Source: Theobroma cacao (taxonomy: Eukaryota > Streptophyta > Magnoliopsida > Malvales > Malvaceae). Taken from it: a DNA stretch of 64,000 nucleotides. Position numbers and translations under genes: made by a program. Shown piece after piece: positions 49,728 to 61,676 of the stretch. Within the stretch, counting starts at the first letter, position 1; each line of letters begins with the position of its first letter. The stretch spans positions 25,611,549-25,675,548 of the forward strand of contig NC_030855.1 in assembly GCF_000208745.1 (NCBI RefSeq). The letters run 5' to 3'. The notes beneath the pieces are model-generated. The model had not been told where the DNA came from. It saw only the letters and a list, made by a program, of their open reading frames with translations, and did not search any database.

Positions 49728-51128
49728 ATGAGCTCTGAATCTCTACTCCAACACCTCCAACGTTTCATCCAGCGCCCGAACCAAATCAAACAAATCCATT
49801 CCCTCCTGATCACCGGCGGCCTCCTTCTCCATAACCACTATAGCACAGCTTCAAAATGGAAAACCACCCTCCTTTACAACACCTTAATAAGAGCCTATCT
49901 CAACGTAAAGCCGTTTCACCACTCACTCTTACTCTTCACCCGCATGCTTGGACATCAAACACCCCCCAATTCCCACACTTTCCCTTCCCTTTTCAAAGCA
50001 GCCGCTGCTGCATCTCTCTCCTTGGCTTCCCTCACTTGCGCACCCCTCCATGCACAGGCCTTGAAACGCGGGGTATTAAGCGACCCTTTTGTGCAAACAT
50101 CATTGCTTGGAGTGTATGCTAAACTCGGTAGGTTAAGTAATGCGAGTAAAGTGTTTGAAGAAATTTTTAACCCTTGCATTGTCGCGTGTAATGCAATGCT
50201 TGATGCTTTTGGGAGAAATGGCGATATGGGTTCTGCTCTTTTGCTCTTTGAGAGCATGATTGAAAAGGATGTGGTGTCTTGGACAAGTGTTATTAATGGT
50301 TTTGCAAGGAGTAAACAGTTTAAGGAGGCGATTCGGGTTTTCGAGAATATGATGGAATTTTGGGTGAAACCGAATGAGGCTACTTACGTTAACGTGCTCT
50401 CTTGTTGTGCTAATTCAGAAGGGGGAGGTAGTCTTTATCAAGGTAAGCAGATACATGGATATATGCTCAGAAATGAGGTTGTTATGACTGTTTATATGGG
50501 AACAGCGTTGATTGATTTTTACGGGAAGAAAGGTTGTTCAGAGACTGCCGTGAGAGTTTTCAATCAAATGTTGGTCAGAGAGGTTTTTACTTGGAATGCA
50601 ATGATCTCCTCGCTCGCATGTAATGGCAGAGAAGAGAAGGCATTGGACATGTTTGAGAAGATGAAGGTGGAGGGAGTGTGTCCCAATGAGGTTACCTTAG
50701 TTGCTGTTCTTACGGCTTGTGCTCGCACCAAGAGAGTGGAGTTGGGTTCTGAACTCTTTCAGTCAATGTCTTGTCAATACGGCATTGTGCCAATGATGGA
50801 GCACTATGGGTGTATGGTAGATCTTCTGGGCAGAGCAGGACTTCTGACTGAAGCAACTGAGTTTATAGGGACTATGCCATTTCAACCTGATGCATCAGTT
50901 CTGGGAGCTCTTTTAAACGCTTGTAAGATTCATGGCGCCATTGAACTTGGGAATGAAGTTGGGAGAAAGTTGCTTGAGTTGCAGCCACGACATTGTGGGC
51001 TATATGTAGCATTGTCTAGCATAAACGCTGATCTGGAGAGATGGGATCGTGCAGCTGACTTGAGGAAAGCATTGGTAGAGGCTCGGATCAGGAAAGTTCC
51101 AGCTTATAGCTTGATTAGTTCCATGTAA
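49728..51128 (+). CDS. Pentatricopeptide repeat protein, PLS class with E-type end (At1g10330-like)
   Basis: Intronless, predicted 466-aa PPR protein. PPR proteins bind RNA base by base, and PLS-class members mostly act in organellar C-to-U editing or RNA maturation. The N-terminus IKQIHSLLITGG is typical for the class. Repeats can be followed through YNTLIRAYLNVKPFHHSLLL, PNSHTFPSLFKAA, VQTSLLGVYAKLGRLSNASK, CNAMLDAFGRNGDMGSALLL, SWTSVINGFARSKQFKEAIR, YMGTALIDFYGKKGCSETAV, TWNAMISSLACNGREEKAL and PNEVTLVAVLTACARTKRVE. The C-terminal part (MVDLLGRAGLLTEATEFI, LLNACKIHGAIELG) is an E-type extension. There is no DYW deaminase domain, so an editing role would need a partner. Size and N-terminus recall Arabidopsis At1g10330 (about 467 aa), from memory. 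A clear organelle presequence is not obvious. Confidence 0.93.
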   Translation: MSSESLLQHLQRFIQRPNQIKQIHSLLITGGLLLHNHYSTASKWKTTLLYNTLIRAYLNVKPFHHSLLLFTRMLGHQTPPNSHTFPSLFKAAAAASLSLASLTCAPLHAQALKRGVLSDPFVQTSLLGVYAKLGRLSNASKVFEEIFNPCIVACNAMLDAFGRNGDMGSALLLFESMIEKDVVSWTSVINGFARSKQFKEAIRVFENMMEFWVKPNEATYVNVLSCCANSEGGGSLYQGKQIHGYMLRNEVVMTVYMGTALIDFYGKKGCSETAVRVFNQMLVREVFTWNAMISSLACNGREEKALDMFEKMKVEGVCPNEVTLVAVLTACARTKRVELGSELFQSMSCQYGIVPMMEHYGCMVDLLGRAGLLTEATEFIGTMPFQPDASVLGALLNACKIHGAIELGNEVGRKLLELQPRHCGLYVALSSINADLERWDRAADLRKALVEARIRKVPAYSLISSM

Positions 51129-52999
51129 AGAGTCATGTCAAATGCAGTAGATGTGTCTAAATTAATCACATGGATTCTGCAGTAGAGATATGCTGCTGGT
51201 AAATATTGAAAGGTTGGAATCTTTTGCATTGAGCTCCCGTGGGCTCCATTGATTTAAACAATAATATATATCTAATACTTAACATTTGATTCATTGATAT
51301 GTGTACGAATATCGTTGCTTATATGTAACATTTGATTCATTGATACATGTACAAGTATAGTTGCTCACGGCTGATCGTGTGCAGCATGAGGGCATTTAAA
51401 AAATGCATTATACTCTGATCGTGGGCCATTAGCCTGGAGTTTTGGTCAGGGAAGTAAGAGAGATGCCCTGATTGATTTGAACTTGATAGGCCAATCATTG
51501 TCTTAATTGACCTTAAAAGGAATAGAAAAGGCAAAATAGCCCGTAGGGGTTTGACACTAAGGGACAAGAATTTGAATATCATAACAAGAAATTTCTCATC
51601 AATGTTTGGTTAATGATGATTATGATGTGGAGAATAAGACGATCTTAAATAGTATTAAAGTTTGAATATTACCAGAAAAGAGGATCAGTACAGCTCATAT
51701 GAGCTTCACCTCATTACAAACTTATAGACACTATCACTACATATGGAGTTTGGACTTAAACCTTTAAATATATGAATAAAGAAATAGAAGCAATTCCAAG
51801 AGTGGATGGAGGATCACTTGCATCCCTAACACAACTTTTTGTACACCTCACGCAAATTAAGTTTTTGAGCCTTTTAAGGCTTTAGCTTTACATAATTAAA
51901 TGGTATTACGGTAATAGAAGCAAGGGCTTATTTAAGTTAAAGCCACCCCTTAAAGTCTAAATTTGTAAAATTCTAGGAGTAAGCATTCAATCGGTACGAC
52001 TTTAGTATTTTAAAAATCGAATTAATCGATTTTTAAAACAAAACATAATCAAAATATCAATTTCAATCAATTAACTCCCTTAAATTCAAATTTAATATAA
52101 TCTTTATTCTCACCTTTAATTTGACTATTCTTTGTTTGATAAGAAAATGTTATCTTGCAACTAAAAATACGTAAGCAATATAAATTTACAAGTAACATAA
52201 TCCCAAATTATTATTATTTTTGTTTGAATCACGTCCCACTTACTTGTATAGAAGTATCAATCAATTTATTAAAATTAATTAATTTTTAATAAATATTAAA
52301 TTATCAAAGTAAAATAACGAAAGAAAAGCGAAGGAAATGTATTTTCCATGCATAATGAAACACTTGGTAAGACCTCGGTGGCCGCGCCGGCATCAGCGAC
52401 CCTTTTGACTTGGATTGTTTGGCCGGCGAACGCCATGTCCGAATTACTACACAACAAAGACCTCACCTTTTTAACTAAATTCATCAAAATTAGTACTACC
52501 AATCTGAATAATTAAATCCTGAATCTCACCAATTAAAAATTAATCAAAGCCCAGAATCAAACACCCAAAGTTCTGCTCTTTGCTCCAACTCCAAGAAAAG
52601 CCATCTATGAGGAAGTAAAGAACCCTCCAAGCTCAGGGCACCCTCCTTTTCCTTTTTGTATGCTTGCTCTTCTTCTGTTTTGTCCTTTCTCAGTAACGGA
52701 GGAGTTACGCTCAAAACCTTGCAAAAAACAGCTTTTCAAGAGGCCGTTTTTGGTTTTGATTCCTTTAGTTCTGTCGTTTTCACCGGTGTGAATTCAACGC
52801 CAGAGGTGGGTTTCTCTTTATTGGTTTCAAGCATACTCACGGGACTTCCATGGCTTGCTGTGTGCCTCCCCTCATTAACAATCTTCACACCCTTTTTTGC
52901 TTTGCTTAAATATGTTATGTTTCTTCTGCCTAGCTAGTTGCTTTCTGTGTTTTTTTTTTCTTTTCTTTGCATTTGCATTGTTCTTGTTTGAGCAAAAAA
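51129..52999. other. Spacer between PPR and RING genes
   Basis: Left: PPR 3' UTR, including a 46-bp direct duplication at about 51281-51372 (aacatttgattcattgata at 51281 and 51327). Middle: AT-rich (51950-52320). Right (about 52560-52999): pyrimidine-rich 5' leader of the RING gene; an open frame at 52656-52937 is probably leader sequence. No other gene is seen. Confidence 0.5.
51281..51372. repeat. 46-bp direct tandem duplication
   Basis: Two adjacent copies of about 46 bp starting aacatttgattcattgata at 51281 and 51327, with diverged right halves (tgtgtacgaatatcgttgct versus catgtacaagtatagttgct). It lies in the 3' region of the PPR gene. Confidence 0.8.
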
Positions 53000-53701
53000 A
53001 TGAGTCAACTCAGTGTGATACTGCAGGAATCATTGCAAGGGGAAAGGGGAGCAAGGACAATCCTGAGATTTCTGAGAGAAGAAATGGACGGTGTAGATAG
53101 GGAAAGGAGGAGGAGGAGTTTCAAAGAACGGCTAGGATTTAAAATCGTGGGCTGTTGTGGCGCCACCTGGGGCCTCGGGTCAACGACCATAAGCGTTAGA
53201 GACGACGATGAAGTTGAAGTGGTAGAAGAAGAAGAAGCAGACCAACAACGGGAACAAGTAGAAGCGACGCATTCGGGTCATAATCCGGATCCAGGTTGCA
53301 TTAACCCGTCTCCCGTTTCGTCGGGCATGAATCTGGCGGCGGCTTTAGCAGCCGAGAGACACTTTCGGGCAGCTCAAGAACCGGAGGGAGGTAACGCGGC
53401 TCCGACGAGTGATGGGCAGAGTAATGCGGGGCTCAGATCGCCCGGGACGCCGCTCAGGGTGTCGTTGATGAGGCTGTTGGAGGAGGCGGACGGCTTCTGC
53501 GGTGGTGGGGAGGAGGAGAAAGGTGGCGTGGAGATGGGGAGTGATTCGATGTGCTGCGTGTGCATGGGGAAGAAGAAAGGCGCGGCGTTTATCCCGTGTG
53601 GACACACTTTTTGCAGGGTGTGTTCGAGGGAACTGTGGTTGAATCGAGGGTCTTGTCCCCTCTGCAACCGTTCAATCCTCGAGATTCTTGACATTTTCTA
53701 A
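53000..53701 (+). CDS. C3HC4 RING finger protein (putative E3 ubiquitin ligase)
   Basis: Predicted 233-aa protein, coding sequence uninterrupted. The start was chosen at ATG 53000 (MSQLSVILQESL), which follows an A-run; the frame is open a little further upstream (to about 52967) but with low-complexity sequence. Residues 1-60 are basic, 65-90 acidic (EVVEEEEADQQ), and 105-125 include MNLAAALAAERHFRAAQ, a helix seen in this plant RING group. The C-terminal RING is classical C3HC4: C185-x2-C188-x11-C200-x-H202-x2-C205-x2-C208-x10-C219-x2-C222 (numbers by eye), ending ILEILDIF. The family transfers ubiquitin from an E2, but substrate and location are unknown. No transmembrane segment or VHS/PA domain is seen. 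Confidence 0.88.
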   Translation: MSQLSVILQESLQGERGARTILRFLREEMDGVDRERRRRSFKERLGFKIVGCCGATWGLGSTTISVRDDDEVEVVEEEEADQQREQVEATHSGHNPDPGCINPSPVSSGMNLAAALAAERHFRAAQEPEGGNAAPTSDGQSNAGLRSPGTPLRVSLMRLLEEADGFCGGGEEEKGGVEMGSDSMCCVCMGKKKGAAFIPCGHTFCRVCSRELWLNRGSCPLCNRSILEILDIF

Positions 53702-56700
53702 ACAATCAGGTCCTTCCCCTCCCCCTGATGATTGCCATCATGATGATGATGATGGTGATGGTGAATGAATGATGATGATGATGATGGTGATGGTGCCTCG
53801 AGATGGTCAGACCTTGGAGGGTGAAGGTGAAGGGAATTTTGTCATGGGATTGGATATTCTATACTATTTACTGCTTGAAAATCTTATTTTACTTGAAACA
53901 TTATTCTTTTTCGATGTTCTTTCCTCTCCTCTTTTGCCAAAAATACAGCAATTAGTGGTTAGTTAGGATCGACATTTGGAAATTTGAAGACTGTAAAATA
54001 GAGTTTATTTTCCTATTTCTGAGAGAGATCCTACTCTGTCCAAAAGTATCCAACTGTTCAATATTGTATCCATGGACCTTTTGATTCCAGCAAGTCCTGC
54101 AAGCAGGCTGAACCTGCTTTAATGGGCTTAGTCAAAAAAAGTTGAGCTAAGCTTTTTCCAATCATGCCCCAATTTGCCAGTGTAAAGGTCCAGTTTCAGC
54201 TCTCAGGGTCATGCCAACACCTAGTTCACTAGTTAAGACTCTGAAACAATTCAGATTCAAGTATTACTGGTTCAATAATGATGTGATACGAAATGGGGAA
54301 TTACAGATTCTTTATAAGATCAGCTGGAAATGGAGTAGGACATCGAGAAACTGAAGTTGGCTAGTCAACTAAGTGCACCCAGGTTAACAAATACCAGTGA
54401 ACAGTACTAAAGAAGAATCAAAGTCAGAAACAAATTTATAAATGAATGACCGGAAACTAAATGCATTGAATTAGTTTGGTATGCCCCAATTGGCCACGGC
54501 TTAAACATAGCCTAAGATACTAGAAGCGTCAACAAATTTTCTGTGGTATATGGTCCAAACGTGGCTCCACTACTGATGGGAAACGTTGGCCCTTCCATTT
54601 TTTCAAACCAGTCGATCAAAATGGGCTGTCTGTTTATGAAGTCTGGACTCTTGGTTGAGGTAGTTCCAGGTTAGAAGGGCCGCCGGCCCTTTGGTTTTAG
54701 CGAAGTCTGTGAGCCAGGTTGAGCTTGCTGCACTCTCGATGGCCTTGGTCTAATTCAGCTGAGGTTCAGAACTTTAGATTCTTCCTGTGCCGACATGGGC
54801 GAGTTCATAAAGAAAAAGCAACAGGGCTGCTGCCTTCTCCATGTATGTATCAACACAACTTAAACATCGATTGAGAAGCTAAAAGTTGATACTTCAACCT
54901 CTAGGTTAGTGCTTTCAGGCTTTGATTTGCGTCCGAAAAGGACTAAACAGAAACGAAACAAAGAAGAGGGAATAATCAAAGTCATAGGTCTGACAGGAGG
55001 AACATGAAATAATTCTGATGAAGCGTAAACTGATTGCATGCCACAAACGTGTGACGGCCATGGCCCCATCCCAACAGGGAAAGGTTAGGCAACTAGGTAT
55101 CCCCCAGACAGTAGATAAGTACCAAGCTGAGCCCGGAAAAACCATTATGAAACACTGTGGGATAAACACGAAGGATCGAGGACAGGCATATGATTCTGAT
55201 CGATCACGATCAAATAAGTTCTGAAATCGATGTTTTCTAGGAACATGCAATGGTAGTAACTTTCAACAGGGGGAAAAGAAAAGGGCTGTTTTATTTGGAC
55301 TCAGTGGGGGTTCCGTTCGATTACGCATCAAAGATAACTTTCAGAAAGCCTCTTTTGCTTCCTGTAAACATCATGTGGCCTGAAGTAAGTGCATTATGGA
55401 AATCTCTTTCGTCTTTTACATGAAAACCATCATCGATACGTGCCAAAAGATGCTTCATTTGGGCGTATTCACAATGCATTTTTCCTACTATTTCTGTGAC
55501 CGATGTTGACTGCAGTGTGAAGGCACTCTTTTGGTTCGTCGGAAGAATTTTTCTGTCCAAGTGTAGACATATAGCTGCAGAGAGGCAAAGTTTAAGATGT
55601 TGGCACCGTCTCTATAGCCATCCCCCCTCTTGACTAATATGCGGTCGAAGAATCAAAATCAAACTCTTTCTTCCCGGCACCGGCGCCAGCGCCGGACAGG
55701 ACAATCTTTTGTTTTATGCAATTTTTCGAGACTTTTTTTGTTTCTGGAAAGGAGATCATTAAATTACATTATGATCTACCTGAAGACCTTTCAAGACCAC
55801 GACGTTTCCTTTCTGCTTTTTTAATGTTTTTGTTCGAGGGTATGATTATTGAATACGATGTTCCCTTAATGCATGATTAAAACTTGAGTGACAAAGGCGT
55901 GATTAGCAATAGATCATTAAAGGATTAAAAAACAGAATAAAAAAAAAAAAGAGGTTGTAATAAAGACATTGAAGTTAATAAAAGAATCTAATCTCCATCA
56001 AAGACAAAGGTCAAATGTCGTTCGATGAAGTTGTCCGACCGAGGTTTACTATAAATAAAACCTTGCTCTAAAAGTTAGCATAAGCCGATTTACAAATCAG
56101 AACTTGTCTTCTTTCCATAAAGGGGAATAATAAAAATTGATTCAGTTGTAATTAAATCATGAGTCTTGCTGAAACCATTTCTGTCGTGGGTCCATTGTGC
56201 ATAAAAATAATATTGGAAGCAAATCAACGGTCCAAAAATGCTGAAACCCATCCGTTGATCTTTGATGAATATCTTGATTGGGGGACCCTTTTGCTGATTA
56301 TCATCAAATTATTCTTCTTCCTCGTATACTCGTGCGGTTCACCAGTGTCCCATGGATCGATTAAATATATACTAAATTTTCATGTGAAGAATCCTCATTG
56401 GTTTAGATAGTTTCAGCTTGTTTGAAGCAAAAACAACATCTAAAAATTATATATAGAATGGCAAAAAAATCTCCGATGCTTCAAACTTTCATGTTAGGTT
56501 GGTATTTTCGAATTCCTTTCCTGTTAAGTTGGTTTTTAAAATTATAATAAAAAATCGCATCATTAATATTTCTTTCAAACATATTTTATAAAGATAAATT
56601 TTACTGTAAATGGATACGTAAAAATAGAAATTTTTTGTGATTGAGATTTCTCTACCTTTTTGTTACGCGAGGAATTCTACCATAACGTAACTTCTTCCCT

Positions 56701-58157
56701 CTTTTTGTAATACCCTTTCACCGATAGAGAAAAGGGATTCATCTTGATCGAAATTATTTCGATCTTAGTGAATAAGTGAGTAGACTCTTGAACTTATAAG
56801 TGGTCATTTTTTGCATTGTAAACATGTTTTTTTGAATTGAAAGTGTGAATTCTTGAGACTTTTGATCTTTAATAAATATGTGCATGTATGATTATGATTA
56901 CGAACAAATGTTTTGGCTCTTTTATTTTCAGGCAAACCCATACCTATTGGCACAAACTCGAAGCTAAACATGGCTGATATTTTATGTGGTTAGCAGCATA
57001 TTAATTTGTTGGGGAAATAATAATACAGAAAGGGCCAAAGGGAATCTGATGGGGTCCACGTCCAGCATCGTTTAGTTAACCAAAACATGGCATGTGCACC
57101 CAAATACCTAAAGGAATGTCTCACAATTTTGGGGTCATTGTCTTTTGCAACCGTTCATGCACTGAATATACAGCACATTTTATGGGGGGAAACAACGGGA
57201 AAGCTGATACTGTGAAGGATATCCTTCCAAGTCGAAAGAAAACAATCTAATTTGAGCTTTGGCACATAATGAAAGGGAGAAGTACAGGTGAGGGTCGAAA
57301 TTATTTGCAGACAGTGCCCATTTACCATACATCAGGACCATGGATATATCATTTGAAAAGATTGGATAACAACACAGAGAGATTTAAGTAGGGCAAGAAA
57401 AGGAAAGTTCATGGAACCTGGAACTTGCATCCAAGACCAATGGCATGTGCTATGTTTTTCCTCTGCATCCAGATTTTTCGAACTCTAGGTTCTTTCTAGT
57501 TCCTCTTATAAACATTTGGGATTCCATTGCATGAAGAACCCTTTCGATGATTAACAAAAAAAACATGATAAAGCAAGTGGTTTTCATGAACTTTATTTCA
57601 TCTCGTCCACTCTATTGCTATAGCAAGCTTTATTAAAGAAAATTACGAAGATTAAACACCCTTTTAACATTTTCTTGATGTAATTATTATATGTGTCTAG
57701 CCGTTGAATTCTCTGCATTTGTGCATGATGTTTTGAAATGATTGTAGTTTGATTTATATTCTTCCCTTTTGGCCTTCTATTTGAGAATTAGTATATGATT
57801 TCAAGATTGGTATTCTCCATTTGTAGTAAGCAATTATTGAGTTTATTCAAACTACTGTAAAAACTAAATCAACAGTGTATACATATATACCTTACAATTT
57901 TTTATCATGGAATAACATGGGAATGACTAGGTATCTGCCTCCAACAAAGAGAATTGAAATTTGTTTGCATGTGGTTGTCGTTCCTACGTCGAGTCTTCAT
58001 TAGTGAGGACAGAGGAGTGGCATGCATTCCATCAATTAATTAATCAAACCCAAAGCAATCAGAGGGATTGAGGTTTGTAGGCACGGAGGAATATAAAGAT
58101 GGAACATTTGCATGTGACTGGAGAGATCCAAGGTGGGAAAAGGATCTGATAGGACAC

Positions 58158-58270
58158 GACAAAGAGTCGCCGGAAGGCTCCAATTCTTCTTTCCCAACTA
58201 TATATATATATATATATATATACATGACAAAGAGTCACCAGAAAGCTCCAAGTCTTCTTTCCCAACTACG

Positions 58271-58299
<29 letters not shown>
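58158..58299. repeat. 68-bp tandem duplication with terminal TA microsatellites
   Basis: Two copies of a unit starting gacaaagagtc at 58158 and 58226. Each has a unique part (gccggaaggctcc versus accagaaagctcc, then cttctttcccaacta) followed by a TA run of about 10-15 units. The second copy also has a CG interruption (ctacgtatata). The duplication includes the microsatellite itself. Confidence 0.9.
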
Positions 58300-58302
<3 letters not shown>

Positions 58303-58462
58303 TTTCATTTTTTATAGGAGAAAAGGCCCATTGTTTCCCTACTGTTGAATTTATCCAAACCCCCTGCTTTGGTTTTGGTAATACTTACCCGATTAAGAAG
58401 AACAAACAAAGAGTAAGGTTGTGCTTTTTCATTTAATTGAGCCGTACATAAATATTCATGTC

Positions 58463-58585
58463 TTTTTTTTCGATATCCAATCTTAATCATTTATAACCAT
58501 GTTAACATAAATTTAATGTATCTATACGTATATAATATCTTTTTTCTCGATATGCAATCTTAATCATTTACTATCATGTTACATA
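58463..58585. repeat. Diverged direct duplication, about 80-bp period
   Basis: ttttttcgatatccaatctt followed by aatcattta and ccatgtta (58463-58508) recurs as ttttttctcgatatgcaatc, ttaatcattta and tcatgtta (58540-58582). Intergenic and diverged. Confidence 0.7.
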
Positions 58586-60134
58586 CATACGTAAATTATG
58601 TGTGTGTATACGCACACTTCTATTTCTATGCATATTCATATGATTTGAATTGAATTGAGAGTAAGGTGCTCGATGCATCTTCCCATATCTCTCCTTGGGG
58701 TGAAAAATTTTGTCTGTCAGAAAAACCAGACCAGTTCCACTTCCAAGCAACGTAAAAGAACTTGTTGATATGTCATGTCTTCTTTTAAATGCATGCGCAT
58801 GCAAAATCAAAGTTATCTTGCTTTTGTCCTGCACATTTGCTTTTGATTTGTCTCGCTCTTAAGTGCACACCGAGGCACTGTGTTAAACCCTTTTGTTAGT
58901 TCCACAGTCATCCCAAAGCCAAAGGCCCCCTCACCGATCTCCCCCTACAAAACCCATCTTTTTCCTCATCTCCTGCTGCCCTGTCTGCTTCCTTTTCTTT
59001 TATGGCATGCCTTGCTTTGCTTTTTCTAACTTTCGATATGATTTGATGTTTATTCCCATAATTAAGTTGAAAAAGATAAAGAAAACATGATTAATTAGAA
59101 AGGGTATGAACAACTCCATCAGTATTTCGAGCTAAGTATATGCCATTACTTCTACACACGTGTTCTTTGTATGCATGCATGCACATGCACATGCATTAAC
59201 TTTTCGTAAAAAAATTTATTATAATTTTCATACAAATAAAAAAGAGAAACATTTAAGGATCGAAAAAAGTATATAATAGTTTAAAAGTGTGAACGAAATC
59301 TTGATTATATTGCCTTTTTTCTTTTAATATTTGGAGATTTTTTCCATCTAACTGAAAGAGACTAGAGAGAAAGATTAGGGTATAAGTAAGATTCGAAAAA
59401 AAAAAACAGCATTAAAGACAAAGACATATACTTGATTTTAATGCATGGCATGTCGAGTCACATCAAGTCAATATTAAAACCTTTTAACAAAAAAATTTAT
59501 TGAAGGATTGATTCTGGCGGCACGTACGTGGGTTCGTCGGCCTCTTTCTAGCTCTCACCAAGCCTGTCTGCTAATCTTTAAGGTATGGCCAACTTGGCGA
59601 AGATGAAATAATAATCTATTCAAGATATTAATTCCCTTAATTTATATTTATCAGTATCAGGGACAACTAGGAGGTAGAGGACAGTATCACCTCTACCTTT
59701 AATGGATGCCCATTTGATCGAAGAATTTCCGAGATTGGTGTCAGGTTCTTGGCGATGGGGGAAAAGTAACAGGGGGGGCAAGCAACCCTCTCTCGGGGCT
59801 TGGTCAAGTACTGGGAAGAAAGCAAAGGACATGAACGAAGGCTACTACAAGAGTGGGTCCCTTCCCCGACCAAGAAAAGAAAGTTCAGATAAACTCGAAA
59901 AGAAAGAATATCACAGGTCACACACTGGATCATGGCCGTCGCTTCAGGACAAAACTAAAGATGGGGTTAGGGGGTCCAAACGAAATTACCAGCTCCACGA
60001 GTCCCTGTTCCCTCTTTTATTTTCCCTTGAAGATTATGGATTCTTTGTTTTACATTTTTTTTATGTTTAATCTTCCAAGTTCCCCACGCTTTCACCCTTT
60101 TTTTTTTCCCCTGTTTTGCCCCTCCTTCTGTGCC

Positions 60135-60140
60135 TATAAA
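60135..60140 (+). promoter_or_regulatory. TATA box of ACC oxidase gene
   Basis: TATAAA in gtgcctataaattgcaccc, 96 bp upstream of the ACC oxidase ATG at 60236. Spacing predicts a transcript start near 60165-60175 and a 5' leader of about 65 nt. Confidence 0.75.
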
Positions 60141-60181
60141 TTGCACCCTTTCCCGTAGTCCCATCTCACACGCCTAACTAG

Positions 60182-61676
<1,495 letters not shown>

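Noticed and set aside
52656..52937. 93-codon plus-strand frame before the RING gene
   Set aside because: Pyrimidine-rich leader sequence giving Leu/Phe/Ser-rich peptide; more likely 5' UTR of the RING transcript.
59702..60070. 122-codon plus-strand frame upstream of ACC oxidase
   Set aside because: Lies in the ACC oxidase promoter, overlaps a minus-strand frame, and shows no domain.
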